Below, one piece after another: positions 26,324 to 36,471 of a DNA stretch of 64,000 nt. Numbering within the stretch: position 1 is the stretch's first letter; each line of letters opens with the position of its first letter. The DNA comes from Melaminivora jejuensis (GTDB lineage: Bacteria; Pseudomonadota; Gammaproteobacteria; Burkholderiales; Burkholderiaceae_C). The stretch is from NCBI RefSeq assembly GCF_017811175.1, contig NZ_JACWIJ010000002.1:2852001-2916000 (forward strand), written 5' to 3'. A program made the position numbers and the translations under genes. The notes beneath the pieces are model-generated. The model ran no database searches. It had not been told where the DNA came from and saw only the letters and a program-made list of their open reading frames with translations.

Positions 26324-27656
26324 TGCGTATCCACCGCTCATGCAATGCCTCCAGCGTGCTGCGCGCGATCTTGCCCGTGGCGTTGCGCGCGATCGCCTCG
26401 ACCAGCACCAGCGGACGCGGCATGAAGATGGGATCGATCCGCGTGCGCAGCGCGGCCAGCAGCGCGGCGCGCTCGCCGGCCGGCGCGACGGCGAAGGCCA
26501 CCAGCCGGCCAGCACGGGCCGCTTCCTCCTCGTCCGGCAGGAAGAAGGCCCCATCCTGCACGCCGGGGATCGTGCGCAACTGGTGGTTGAGATAGGCGAG
26601 CGAGGTGCGTTTGCCCGCCAGGTTCACCATGTCGGCATGGCGACCCTGCAGCGTGAAGCGTCCGTCTTCGTGCAAGGCAAGGATGTCGGCCAGCGCCACG
26701 CGCCCTTCCACATGGCCCCCGCTCGCCCAGGTGGTATCGCCCTGCTGCTCCAGGCGCACGCCGGGCATGAGCGTCCATTCGGCCCCAGCCGCAGTGCGTC
26801 GCGTGGCGAGCTGCGAGGATTCGGTCGAACCGTAGATCTCGTGCACCGGCGCGCCGGTGGCGGCCTCGGCCTGTGCGGCCAGGGGCACATCCAGCGGCGC
26901 GGTGGCCGAGAGCCAGCGCGCCACCGGCGGCAGCGCCACGCCCGAGGCCAGCACGCTCGCCAGGTGGTAAGGCGTGGTGACAACCATCGCCGGGTGGGGC
27001 ACCGCGGCGAGCGCGTCGGCCAGGTCCTGCGGATAGAAGGGTTTGCCACTCCAGAAACTGCAGCCGCCATGCAGCGCGAGCAGGAAGGTCGATTCAAAAC
27101 CGTAGCTATGCTGCGCCGGCACCGTGCCGACGAGCGTGTGCGGCGCGTCCAGCAGCCCCAGGGCCTGGGCCTCGGCGCGGCCGTTGGCGACCAGCTTGCC
27201 CCAGGTCTTCGCATGGGGCTGGGGCATGCCGGTGGAGCCCGATGTGAACAGGATGGCGACGAGCGTGTCCGGCGCGATGTGCGGCACGTCCGCACCGGGC
27301 TGGCCAGCCAGCTCCTGCAGTGCGGGCAGCGGATGCGCGGGCAATTCGGCGGGCAGCGGCGTGGATGCGTCGGTCACGGCCAGCGCACCGGCGTAGGTAC
27401 AGGCCAGCTGGCGCAGCGTCGCCTCGGACTGCGACGAGGGCTGCAGGCTCACGCGCCCCGACAGCGCGCAGGCGGCGAGCAGCACCGCGTAGTGGTAGCG
27501 GTCCTCGCACAGGTTGACGATATAGCGCCCCGGGGGGAGCGCAGCGGCCAGCGCAAGGGCGTCGGCGCAGTAGCGCGCAACGCTGACCGGCCCTTGCGGG
27601 CGCCAGGCAAGGATGTCGCCCGGCCCACGGCCGCCGACCAGAGGCAGGCCACTCAT
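26313..27656 (-). CDS. AMP-dependent acyl/aryl ligase (ApeH type)
   Basis: A 447-residue ANL-superfamily adenylating enzyme. The phosphate-binding loop is LFTSGSTGMPQPHAKTW, the adenine motif is EIYGSTESSQLATRR, and NATGKIARSTL carries the C-terminal catalytic lysine. It is shorter than typical acyl-CoA synthetases, as in aryl-polyene clusters, where it loads 4-hydroxybenzoate or a related starter onto ACP. No ammonia-lyase or chorismate-lyase gene is in the window, so the starter must come from elsewhere. It overlaps both neighbours by 4-11 bases. Confidence 0.85.
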   Translation of the reverse strand: MSGLPLVGGRGPGDILAWRPQGPVSVARYCADALALAAALPPGRYIVNLCEDRYHYAVLLAACALSGRVSLQPSSQSEATLRQLACTYAGALAVTDASTPLPAELPAHPLPALQELAGQPGADVPHIAPDTLVAILFTSGSTGMPQPHAKTWGKLVANGRAEAQALGLLDAPHTLVGTVPAQHSYGFESTFLLALHGGCSFWSGKPFYPQDLADALAAVPHPAMVVTTPYHLASVLASGVALPPVARWLSATAPLDVPLAAQAEAATGAPVHEIYGSTESSQLATRRTAAGAEWTLMPGVRLEQQGDTTWASGGHVEGRVALADILALHEDGRFTLQGRHADMVNLAGKRTSLAYLNHQLRTIPGVQDGAFFLPDEEEAARAGRLVAFAVAPAGERAALLAALRTRIDPIFMPRPLVLVEAIARNATGKIARSTLEALHERWIRNAR

Positions 27657-28309
27657 GCAACGCGATCCGAGGCCGGGGAGCGGCCGCGCTGGGCCTGCCA
27701 GGCGCGCGCCACGTCCTTGATGGAGGGCCGGTCCTCGGGCGGCAGCATCCGTTGGCGCACCAGCATCTCCAGCAGGAAGAACACGCCCAGCAGCGGGCCG
27801 GTGAGCAGGTTGGCATGCACCGACCAGACTTCCGCCGGCGCCCAGGCGAACAGCAGCGTGGACACCAGCGCATTGCCCGCGAGGAACAGCGCCCAGGCCA
27901 GGGTGACGCTGCGCGTGTAGCGGCGCGTGCGCGCGCTCAAGGGGCCAGCAGCGATCATGCGCGCCATGGCGCTGACCACTGGTTCGCGCCCCGCGCCAAG
28001 CGAGCGCGCGAACCATGCCGCCAGCGCCAGATGCGCGCCCAGGTGCTGCAGGTAATAAAGCCATGTGACGTGGCCGCGCAGCCAAGGCCAGGCCACCGCC
28101 AGCACAAGCGCGCTGACGCCTGCCACCAGACTGGCGGCAAGCCCCGGCCATGGCATCTGGAACGCCAGCAGCAATGCAGAGAACGCCAGCGGCGTGACCG
28201 CGACGGCGATGTGCAAGTCGATGGGGCCGACACCTGTGCTGGCCAGGTGGGCCGAAACAGCCCACAGCAGCAGCAGCGCCACGGCCAGGGCGTTGCGCCA
28301 GCAGGTCAT
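27653..28309 (-). CDS. COG4648-type inner membrane protein of aryl-polyene clusters
   Basis: A 218-residue protein with about six hydrophobic helices (first at 6-24) and the conserved tail LLEMLVRQRMLPPEDRPSIKDVARAW, where the LPPEDRPS stretch resembles the conserved C-terminus of this membrane family. Members occur almost only beside ACP and AMP-ligase genes of aryl-polyene loci; their function is unknown. It overlaps the ACP and AMP-ligase genes by 4 bases on each side. Confidence 0.72.
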   Translation of the reverse strand: MTCWRNALAVALLLLWAVSAHLASTGVGPIDLHIAVAVTPLAFSALLLAFQMPWPGLAASLVAGVSALVLAVAWPWLRGHVTWLYYLQHLGAHLALAAWFARSLGAGREPVVSAMARMIAAGPLSARTRRYTRSVTLAWALFLAGNALVSTLLFAWAPAEVWSVHANLLTGPLLGVFFLLEMLVRQRMLPPEDRPSIKDVARAWQAQRGRSPASDRVA

Positions 28310-28578
28310 TGCGTCCGGTGGGCCGCGATGTGCTCGGTCAGCGCTTGTAGCGAGGCGAATATCTGCTGGTTGTTCTCGTTGTCCGACTTGAGCTGAAAGC
28401 CGTAGCGCTTGGAGACCACGAGCGCGATCTCCAGCATGTCGATGGAGTCCAGCCCCAGGCCGTCGCCGTACAGCGGCGCCTGCGGGTCGATGCCCTGCGG
28501 CTGCACGTCCAGGTTCAGCGCCTCGACGATGAGGGCAGCGACCTCGGAGCGCAGGGTGTCGATGGAAGTGGTGGTCAT
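28306..28578 (-). CDS. acyl carrier protein 2
   Basis: A 90-residue ACP with the attachment motif GLGLDSIDMLE; Ser45 would carry 4'-phosphopantetheine. The ATG at 28578 was chosen over a GTG at 28590 that overlaps the KS stop, because the ACP fold begins with IDTLRSEVAALI. Two ACPs are usual for aryl-polyene systems: one may take the starter, the other the elongating chain. Confidence 0.88.
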   Translation of the reverse strand: MTTTSIDTLRSEVAALIVEALNLDVQPQGIDPQAPLYGDGLGLDSIDMLEIALVVSKRYGFQLKSDNENNQQIFASLQALTEHIAAHRTQ

Positions 28579-28586
28579 GCAAGAGC

Positions 28587-29846
28587 TCACTGAATGGACG
28601 CCTGGCGGAACGCGAGCACCGCGTTGCTGCCGCCAAAAGCAAAGGAGTTGGACAGGGCGGCGCGCACGCGCACGTCATGCCGCCCCCGCAGGATGTGGTC
28701 GACGCCCTCGCACGCAGGGTCGAGGCGGCCTTCGAGATGGGCCGTAGGCGGCAGCGCCTGTTCACGCACGCTCAGCACCGTGGCCAGTGCCTCCATCGCA
28801 CCGGCGGCGCCCATCAGATGGCCGTGCATGGACTTGGTGGCGCTCACGGGCAGGTGCGCGGCGTGGCCACCGAACACCTGCTGCAGCGCGTGGATCTCAA
28901 TGGGATCGCCCTCGGGCGTGGCCGTGCCGTGGGCATTGACGTAGTCCACGTCTTCGGGCGCAAGGCCGCCTTCGGCCAGCGCCGCGCGAATGGCACGCGC
29001 CTGCCCTCCGGCGTCGGGGCGCACCAGGTGGGTGTGGTCGCAGCTCACGCCATAGCCGACCATCTCGGCATGGATGGCCGCGCCGCGCGTTCTGGCGTGC
29101 TCCCAGTCTTCCAAGACCAGCGCCACGCCACCCTCGCCCAGCACTAGGCCGGCACGGTCGGCGGCGAAGGGGCGGCAGGCCTGCGCGGCGGCATCGCCCA
29201 CGTCGGGCGACATCAGGCGCATCGCCAGCCAGGCCTGGGCCACGCCGTAGGTCTGCGTGGCGTCCGATCCGCCCGTCAGCATCACGCTGGCGTGGCCCGC
29301 GCGAATGCGCCGGTAGGCCTCGCCGATCGCAATGGCCGACGAAGCGCAGGCGGCGGCATGGCTGGAGCTGACACCTCCCAGCCCCAGCTGGATGGAAATG
29401 TGCGCATTCACGGCGTTGTTCATTCCCATCACGACCGACAGCGGGGACAGACGTTCGCGCCCCTTGAGCCAGATGTCCTTGTAGCCGCGCTCGAAGGCCT
29501 GGATGCCGCCCAGTGCGGTGCCCCAGACGCAGCCCCAGTCCTCGCGCGTCTCGCTCTCGCAAGGCTGGCGCTCAAGCCCCGCGTCGGCCCAGGCGTCGAA
29601 GGCGGCGGCCAGTCCCAGGTGGGCGAAGCGCTCCATCATGGCGGCCAGCGGGCCGCCCAGTGCGGCCCTCGCATCGAAGTCGCGGCAGGTCACGAATGGC
29701 ATCGACAGCGGGCGCGGCACGTCGTCGGTCTGCAGATGGTAGACCGCGGACTCACCGTCCATGAGGCGGCTGAAAAAGTCCGGCAGGTTACCACCGTACG
29801 GGCTGACCAGTCCCAGGCCCGTGACGGCGACGCGGCGTGCCGTCAT
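28587..29846 (-). CDS. beta-ketoacyl-ACP synthase, first KS of the cluster
   Basis: A 419-residue FabF-like condensing enzyme. Cys167 (AAACASSA), His306 (NAHGTATPEGD), Lys338 and His343 (KSMHGHLMGAAG) form a complete active site. The acyl-entry region differs from FabF, with a charged segment CESETREDWGCVWGTALGG. It is encoded between the two ACPs. Together with the KS at 18845-20065 it gives two complete KSs plus a chain-length-factor homologue, the usual aryl-polyene set. The ATG at 29846 overlaps the ACP1 stop. Confidence 0.9.
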   Translation of the reverse strand: MTARRVAVTGLGLVSPYGGNLPDFFSRLMDGESAVYHLQTDDVPRPLSMPFVTCRDFDARAALGGPLAAMMERFAHLGLAAAFDAWADAGLERQPCESETREDWGCVWGTALGGIQAFERGYKDIWLKGRERLSPLSVVMGMNNAVNAHISIQLGLGGVSSSHAAACASSAIAIGEAYRRIRAGHASVMLTGGSDATQTYGVAQAWLAMRLMSPDVGDAAAQACRPFAADRAGLVLGEGGVALVLEDWEHARTRGAAIHAEMVGYGVSCDHTHLVRPDAGGQARAIRAALAEGGLAPEDVDYVNAHGTATPEGDPIEIHALQQVFGGHAAHLPVSATKSMHGHLMGAAGAMEALATVLSVREQALPPTAHLEGRLDPACEGVDHILRGRHDVRVRAALSNSFAFGGSNAVLAFRQASIQ

Positions 29847-30088
29847 GCCTGCGCGGTTTTTTGCGCGAGCAGCCGGTCGATGATGAGCTGCATGTCGGCC
29901 ACCGTGACGGGCACCGGCTGGTCGTTGTCGATGGAAATATCCAGGCGGTCTTCCGCTTCGAACATCAGCTCGGCCACCATCAGCGAATCCACGCCCAGAT
30001 CGGCGAGCACGGAATCCCTCTGGACTTTCTCGGGCTCGACACCCAGGCGTTCCTGGAGAAATTTGCGAATCAATTCGATCGAATCCAT
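29843..30088 (-). CDS. acyl carrier protein 1
   Basis: An 81-residue ACP with LGVDSLMVAELMFE; Ser35 is the phosphopantetheine site. It is the first gene of the minus-strand block that runs without real gaps to 16850. The promoter should be in 30089-30228: a TAAAAT -10-like hexamer reads on the minus strand at 30157-30152, with no convincing -35, so an activator may be needed. No regulator gene is present in the cluster. Confidence 0.9.
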   Translation of the reverse strand: MDSIELIRKFLQERLGVEPEKVQRDSVLADLGVDSLMVAELMFEAEDRLDISIDNDQPVPVTVADMQLIIDRLLAQKTAQA

Positions 30089-30228
30089 GGTGGTGAGGGA
30101 CGGAAGTGGACAGCGGCAGAGATCTCGCCAAGACCCCTGCCCGAATCGGCTATTTTAACGAGCGCTCCACTGGCCGCCCTGCCGCCACGGACGGCCGATA
30201 TGATGCCGCCTGGCCGTCGGCCCCCTCC

Positions 30229-30951
30229 ATGCACAGCGCCCCGTCACCCACCCTCCAGCCGCCGTCCTGGCGCAGCCAGCTGCGGCCGCGCCTGACCTGC
30301 CTTTGGCCCCTGAAGGCAGCCGGCACCACGCTCTTCATCACCCTCTTCTTCCAGGCGTACTTCTACGTGCTGCGCTTCCCCGGCCAGACCGTCTGGACCA
30401 TGCCTACGACGTGGATCGACGACTGGGTAGGCTTCACCCCGCTGGCGTTCCCGGTGTATGCGTCGCTGTGGGTCTATGTGTCGCTGCCGCCAGCGCTGAT
30501 CGGCAACCTGAGGGGCCTGCTGTGGCACGGCCTGTGGGCTGGGCTGATGTGCGCCGTGTGCCTGGCCGTGTTCTGGGTCTTTCCCACCAAGGTACCCGAC
30601 AACGCGCTGGACTGGGCCAGCCACCCCGGCATGTCACTGCTCAAGAGCGTGGACACCGGCGGCAACGCCTTCCCCTCGCTGCATGTGGCGGCCGCCGTGT
30701 TCGCCGCCTTCTGGCTGCGGCGGATCTTCCTGGTCATGGGCGCACCGCGCGGATGGTCCATCGCCAGCGCCCTGACCTGCGGGGCCATCGCCTGGTCCAC
30801 GCTGGCGACGCTGCAGCACGTGGCGCTGGACGCGATGGCCGGGGCGCTCGTGGGCTGGCTGTTCGCCTGGCTGTCGCTGCGGCGGCCGGGGGACGCACTG
30901 GACGCGCCGGCGGCCTACTGCCGGCACACCCGCACCACGTCCTCGCCATAG
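30229..30951 (+). CDS. PAP2-superfamily membrane phosphatase
   Basis: A 240-residue protein with about five membrane helices and the PAP2 pattern: [17 protein letters not shown] (PSxH motif) and [17 protein letters not shown] (HxxxD). The first motif, normally KxxxxxxRP, is weak ([12 protein letters not shown]), closer to the inositol-phosphate/AUR1-like branch. It dephosphorylates lipid phosphates or transfers head groups. Divergent from the pigment block; a role in lipid carrier recycling is possible. The 3' end overlaps recQ by 37 bases on the other strand. A TATGAT element near 30199 could be its -10. Confidence 0.75.
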   Translation: MHSAPSPTLQPPSWRSQLRPRLTCLWPLKAAGTTLFITLFFQAYFYVLRFPGQTVWTMPTTWIDDWVGFTPLAFPVYASLWVYVSLPPALIGNLRGLLWHGLWAGLMCAVCLAVFWVFPTKVPDNALDWASHPGMSLLKSVDTGGNAFPSLHVAAAVFAAFWLRRIFLVMGAPRGWSIASALTCGAIAWSTLATLQHVALDAMAGALVGWLFAWLSLRRPGDALDAPAAYCRHTRTTSSP

Positions 30952-32807
30952 GCTTCGAGCTTTTTCGCGCCCATGCCGTTGATGCCCTGCAAATCCTGCA
31001 ACGAGGCTGGGTTGCGCTCGGCAATCGCGGCCAGCGTGGCGTCGTGGAAGATGACGTAGGCCGGCAGGTTGTGCTCGCGCGCCACCTCGGCGCGCCAGGC
31101 GCGCAGGTTGATGAAGCGCACCTGCGCGTCCTGATCCAGATTGGCCGCCGCCACCGGCGGGGCGGCGGCGCGGCGCGTGCGCCGGCCTGCGGCCTGCGCC
31201 GTGGCCTCGCGCAGCAGCACCTGCTGCTCGCCGCGCAGCACCGGGCGCGAGCCTTCGGTCAGCGTCAGCGTGTCGAAGCTGTAGCTGCCCTCGAGCTGCA
31301 CGCGCTGCACGCCCACGGCGCCCAGCGCCAGCAGCTGGCGCAGCACGCCGCGCAGCTGGCGGTCTGAATACTCGCGGCCGACGCCGAAGGTGGACAGCCG
31401 CTCGTGGCCGTACTGGCGCACCTTGTCCGTGTCCTTGCCGCGCACGATGTCCAGCAGGTGCCCGGCGCCAAAGCTCAGCCCGCTGGCCTGGTGGACGCGG
31501 TAGATGGCGGACAGGAGCTTTCTGGCCGCGTCCGTGCCGTCCCATACCGCCGGAGGCTGCAGGCAGTTGTCGCAGTTGCCGCAGGTGGCGCAGGCGCCGC
31601 CGTCCGCGCGGGCCGACCGACCGTACTCCTCGCCAAAGTAGCGCAGCAGGCGCACGCGGCGGCAGTCCGTGGCCTCGGCCAGGGCCAGCAGCGCATCGAG
31701 CTTGCCGCGCAGCACGGCCTTGAATTCCTCGGCGGCGTCGCCGCCTTCGATCATGCGCCGCTGGTTCACCACGTCCTGCAAGCCATAGACCATCCAGGCG
31801 TCCGCCGGCAGGCCGTCGCGCCCGGCGCGGCCCGTCTCCTGGTAGTAGCCCTCGATGTTCTTAGGCATGTCCAGGTGGGCGACGAAGCGCACGTCGGGCT
31901 TGTCTATGCCCATGCCGAAGGCGATCGTCGCCACCATGACGATGCCGTCCTCGCGCAAAAAGCGATCCTGGTGCTGCTGGCGCACTTCGGCGCCCATGCC
32001 GGCGTGGTAGGGCAGCGCCTGGATGCCGGCGTCCTGCAGCGCCGCCGCCATCTCCTCGACGCGCTTGCGGCTTTGGCAATAGACGATGCCGGCATCGCCC
32101 GGATGCTCGTGCTCGATGAAGCGCACCAGCTGCGCCAGCGGCTCCTTTTTCTTTTCCTCGATGCGGTAGCGGATGTTGGGCCGGTCGAAGCTGCTGACGA
32201 AAAGGCGCGCCTCCTGCAGTTGCAGCCCCGCGACGATGTCGGCGCGCGTCAGCTCGTCGGCGGTGGCCGTGAGCGCGATGCGCGGCACGTCGGGGTAGCG
32301 CTCGTGCAGCAGGGACAGCTGGCGGTATTCGGGCCGGAAGTCGTGCCCCCACTGGCTCACGCAGTGCGCCTCGTCGATGGCGATGAGCGACAGCTGGCCG
32401 CGCGCGTGCAGGTCGTCGAGCAGGGCGATGAAGCGCTCGGTGGTCACGCGCTCGGGTGCGGCATACAGCAGCGTCAGCTCGCCGCGCGCCAGGCGCTGCT
32501 CGACCTCGCGCGTTTGCGGCCAGTCCAGCGTGGAGTTCAGAAAGGCCGCCTCGACGCCGGCCTCCAGCAGCGCCCCGACCTGGTCGTGCATCAGCGCGAT
32601 CAGCGGCGAGACCACCAGCGTCACGCCGCAGCCGGCCTGGCGACGCACGATGGCCGGCACCTGGTAGCACAGCGATTTGCCGCCGCCCGTGGGCATGAGC
32701 ACCAGCGCGTCGCCGCCATCGGTCACATGCTCGACGATGGCTTGCTGTGGGCCACGGAAGTGCTCGTAGCCAAAGACGGTGTGCAAAACGGTGTGCGCGG
32801 GAGACAA
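30915..32807 (-). CDS. recQ: ATP-dependent DNA helicase RecQ
   Basis: A 630-residue superfamily 2 helicase: Walker A PTGGGKS, DEAH box [19 protein letters not shown], a RecQ-type zinc site with [10 protein letters not shown], a winged-helix RQC domain and a C-terminal HRDC domain (about 545-630; [20 protein letters not shown]). It unwinds 3'-5' in recombination and fork repair. Length and domain order are normal. It is convergent with the PAP2 gene; the 37-base overlap of stops is unusual but both frames are sound. Confidence 0.95.
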   Translation of the reverse strand: MSPAHTVLHTVFGYEHFRGPQQAIVEHVTDGGDALVLMPTGGGKSLCYQVPAIVRRQAGCGVTLVVSPLIALMHDQVGALLEAGVEAAFLNSTLDWPQTREVEQRLARGELTLLYAAPERVTTERFIALLDDLHARGQLSLIAIDEAHCVSQWGHDFRPEYRQLSLLHERYPDVPRIALTATADELTRADIVAGLQLQEARLFVSSFDRPNIRYRIEEKKKEPLAQLVRFIEHEHPGDAGIVYCQSRKRVEEMAAALQDAGIQALPYHAGMGAEVRQQHQDRFLREDGIVMVATIAFGMGIDKPDVRFVAHLDMPKNIEGYYQETGRAGRDGLPADAWMVYGLQDVVNQRRMIEGGDAAEEFKAVLRGKLDALLALAEATDCRRVRLLRYFGEEYGRSARADGGACATCGNCDNCLQPPAVWDGTDAARKLLSAIYRVHQASGLSFGAGHLLDIVRGKDTDKVRQYGHERLSTFGVGREYSDRQLRGVLRQLLALGAVGVQRVQLEGSYSFDTLTLTEGSRPVLRGEQQVLLREATAQAAGRRTRRAAAPPVAAANLDQDAQVRFINLRAWRAEVAREHNLPAYVIFHDATLAAIAERNPASLQDLQGINGMGAKKLEAYGEDVVRVCRQ

Positions 32808-32817
32808 GAAATACTCT

Positions 32818-32876
32818 CTTTTCGATAGCTATCAACGCTTGCCAGACAAGGCTTTTGGCCGTATTTGGCTTGAAAT
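32818..32876 (+). repeat. dispersed repeat, copy 5
   Basis: TTTTCGATAGCTATCAACGC then TTGCCAGACAAGGCTTTTGG and CCGTATTTGGCTTGAA. It sits immediately upstream of recQ, so it would be in or next to the recQ leader. Confidence 0.8.
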
Positions 32877-33068
32877 ACCAGAGCCTGGGGCGGAGCTGGC
32901 TGGCAGCGCAGGGCAAACGGGCATTTTGCCCCTGGGCCACGATTTTCAAATCCTATGGAGCGGTCTGGGGATTGAATTGGACGGCTGGGCGCTGCACCCC
33001 GAAGATGCCTGGCGCATCCGCTCCCCAGCGCTGCCACCCGCCCGGCAGCACGAGACACCGAAACCACC

Positions 33069-34243
33069 ATGAACTTCGCCCCCACCCCGAGCAGCAACAG
33101 ATCCAGGACGCCATCGAGCGCATCTGCGCGCCCTTCGACGCCGATTACTGGCTGGCCAAGGATCGCGAGGGCGGCTTTCCGCACGACTTCCACCAGGCGC
33201 TGGCCGAATCGGGCTGGCTGGGCATCGCCATGCCCGAGGAGTACGGCGGCGCCGGCCTGGGCATCAGCGAGGCAGCGCTGATGATGCACACCATCTCGGC
33301 CAGCGGCGCCGGGCTGTCGGGCGCCTCTGCCGTCCACATGAACATCTTCGGCCTGCATCCAGTGGTGGTGTTCGGCAGCGACGAGCAGAAAAAGCGTTGG
33401 CTGCCGCCGCTGATCCAGGGCCGCGACAAGGCCTGCTTTGGCGTGACCGAACCCAACGCCGGCCTGAACACGCTGAAGCTGCAGACGCGCGCGGTGCGCA
33501 GCGACGGTGGCCGGGGCGACCACTACGTGGTGCATGGCCAGAAGGTCTTCATCTCCACCGCCCAGGTGGCCAACAAGATCCTCCTGCTCACGCGCACCAC
33601 GCCGGTGGAGCAGGCGCGTGGCACCGAAGGCCTGACGCTGTTCTACACCGACCTCGACCGCAGCAAAATCGACGTACACGAGATCGACAAGCTGGGGCGC
33701 AAGTGCGTGGACACCAACCAGCTGTTCATCGACGGCCTGCGCATCCCGGTGGAAGATCGCGTGGGCGAGGAGGGCCAGGGCTTTTCCTACATCCTGCACG
33801 GCATGAACCCCGAGCGCATCCTGATCGCCGCCGAGGCCATCGGCCTGGGCCGTGCCGCCCTGGCGCGCGCTGCCGGCTATGCCGCCGAGCGCGAGGTCTT
33901 TGGCCGGCCCATAGGCAAGAACCAGGGCATCCAGCACCCGCTGGCCGAGGCCTGGATGGAGCTGGAGGCGGCGCACCTGATGGTACACAAGGCCGCCTGG
34001 CTGTACGACCAGGGCGCGAGCTGCGCCGCCGAGGCCAACGCCGCCAAGTACCTGGGCGCCGAGGCCGGCTGGCGCGCCTGCGAGCGCGCCATCTTCACGC
34101 ACGGCGGCATGGGCTATGCGCGGGAGTACCACGTCGAGCGCTACATGCGCGAGGCCTGGATTCCGCGCCTGGCGCCGGTGAGCCCGCAGCTCATCCTGTG
34201 CTTCATCGCCGAGAAGGTGCTGGGGCTGCCCAAGTCGTACTGA
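33069..34243 (+). pseudogene. acyl-CoA dehydrogenase with a frameshift near the start
   Basis: The body (33089-34243) is a full acyl-CoA dehydrogenase of about 385 residues, with FGVTEPNAGLNTLKL, FAD-contact stretches and the C-terminal THGGMGYAREYHVERYMREAW. Its only sensible start, ATG at 33069 (MNFAPTP), is out of frame. One extra C in CACCCCGAG (33085-33088) would give MNFAPTPEQQQIQDAIERI, a normal N-terminus. Either a base is missing in the assembly or the gene is inactive. The enzyme would dehydrogenate acyl-CoA esters and pass electrons to ETF. A LysR regulator gene follows. Confidence 0.82.
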
Positions 34244-34329
34244 GAGCGTGTTCACGATCCCCGCGCGCAGTGCGGCAGGGCGGGCAGGTGCAGCAAGGCC
34301 CCTGTCGGCCTGGGGCATCATGCGCGCCC

Positions 34330-35189
34330 ATGAAACTGCATCTGCTGCGCTACTTCGCCGTGCTGGCCGAGGAGCTGCACTTTGGCCGCGCCGCCGAGCG
34401 GCTGTGCATCACGCAGCCGCCGCTGTCCTCGGGCATCAAGGCACTGGAGCAGGGCCTGGGCGTGCGGCTGTTCGAGCGCAGCAGCAAGCACGTCGCCCTG
34501 ACCCCGGCCGGCCATGCCTACCTGGTCGAAGTGCGCGCCGTGCTCGACCACGTGGAGCGTGCCGCCGAGGCCGCGCGCGCCGTGGCCGCCGGCCTGGCCG
34601 GGCGGCTGGACATCGGCTTTACCGGCTCCATGGCGTATCGCGACATGCCGCGCATCGTCCACGCCTTTGCCGCACGCGCGCCGGGCATCGAGGTGCAGCT
34701 GCGCGAGTTGTCGTCCAGCGAGCAGCTGCTGGCGCTGGCGCCGCGCCTGGCGCACCTGCCGCTGACCGAAGACCACCTGGTGTGCTGCCTGCCGCAGGAG
34801 CATCCGCTGGCGCACACGAAGGCCGTGCCGCTGCGCGAGCTGGGGCATGAGAGCTTCGTCATGTTCGCGCGCGATGCGGCGCCGGCCAACCACGACAACG
34901 TGATTGCGCTGCTGCAGCGCGCCGGCATCCACCCGCGCACGCGCCACGCGGCGCGCCAGTGGCTGACCGTGGTGTCGCTGGTGGCGCTGCGCATGGGCGT
35001 GGCGCTGGTGCCGGCGTCGCTGGCGCGCGCCGGGCTGCAGGGCGTGCGCTTCGTGCCGATCGCCGGGCTGCGCCATCCGGCGGTGGGCGCACTGGTCTGG
35101 CACGAGGAGATCGATAGCCCTGCGCTGCAGGCCTTCATTGACTGCGCGCGCGGCTGCCTGCAGGCGGCGTTCCTACAATCGCCGCCACC

Positions 35190-35193
<4 letters not shown>
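34330..35193 (+). CDS. LysR-family transcriptional regulator
   Basis: A 287-residue LTTR with an N-terminal winged helix ([33 protein letters not shown]) and a periplasmic-binding-type effector domain (from about 90). At [20 protein letters not shown] (131-150) about 15-20 residues usual for the family, including the LDxGFV strand, are missing. The frame is open, so this looks like an in-frame deletion in the effector domain that may impair ligand response. The stop overlaps the metH-like start, yet a role in methionine control is not implied by the sequence. Confidence 0.82.
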
Positions 35194-36251
<1,058 letters not shown>

Positions 36252-36471
36252 AGGCACGCGGCTGGCCTGAAAGACCCTGCGGTTTTTGCGCGCTTGCGCC
36301 CTTGCGCAATATCCGGCAGTTCGCGCCCAGCCAGTCCCGTGCGCCCCGCCCGATGCAAACTTGTTGACAGATTGCCCCTGTCCAGACAAGCCCGCCAGGG
36401 GCGATGATTGGCAGTTTCAGGCAGCCACGGTGGCCGCCTGTCTCCCCCCTGCCCCGGAGATTCCCGTCCGC

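Noticed and set aside
32877..33068. A small gene between recQ and the acyl-CoA dehydrogenase
   Set aside because: Only short frames without ribosome-binding site or homology; apart from repeat copy 5 nothing is recognisable.
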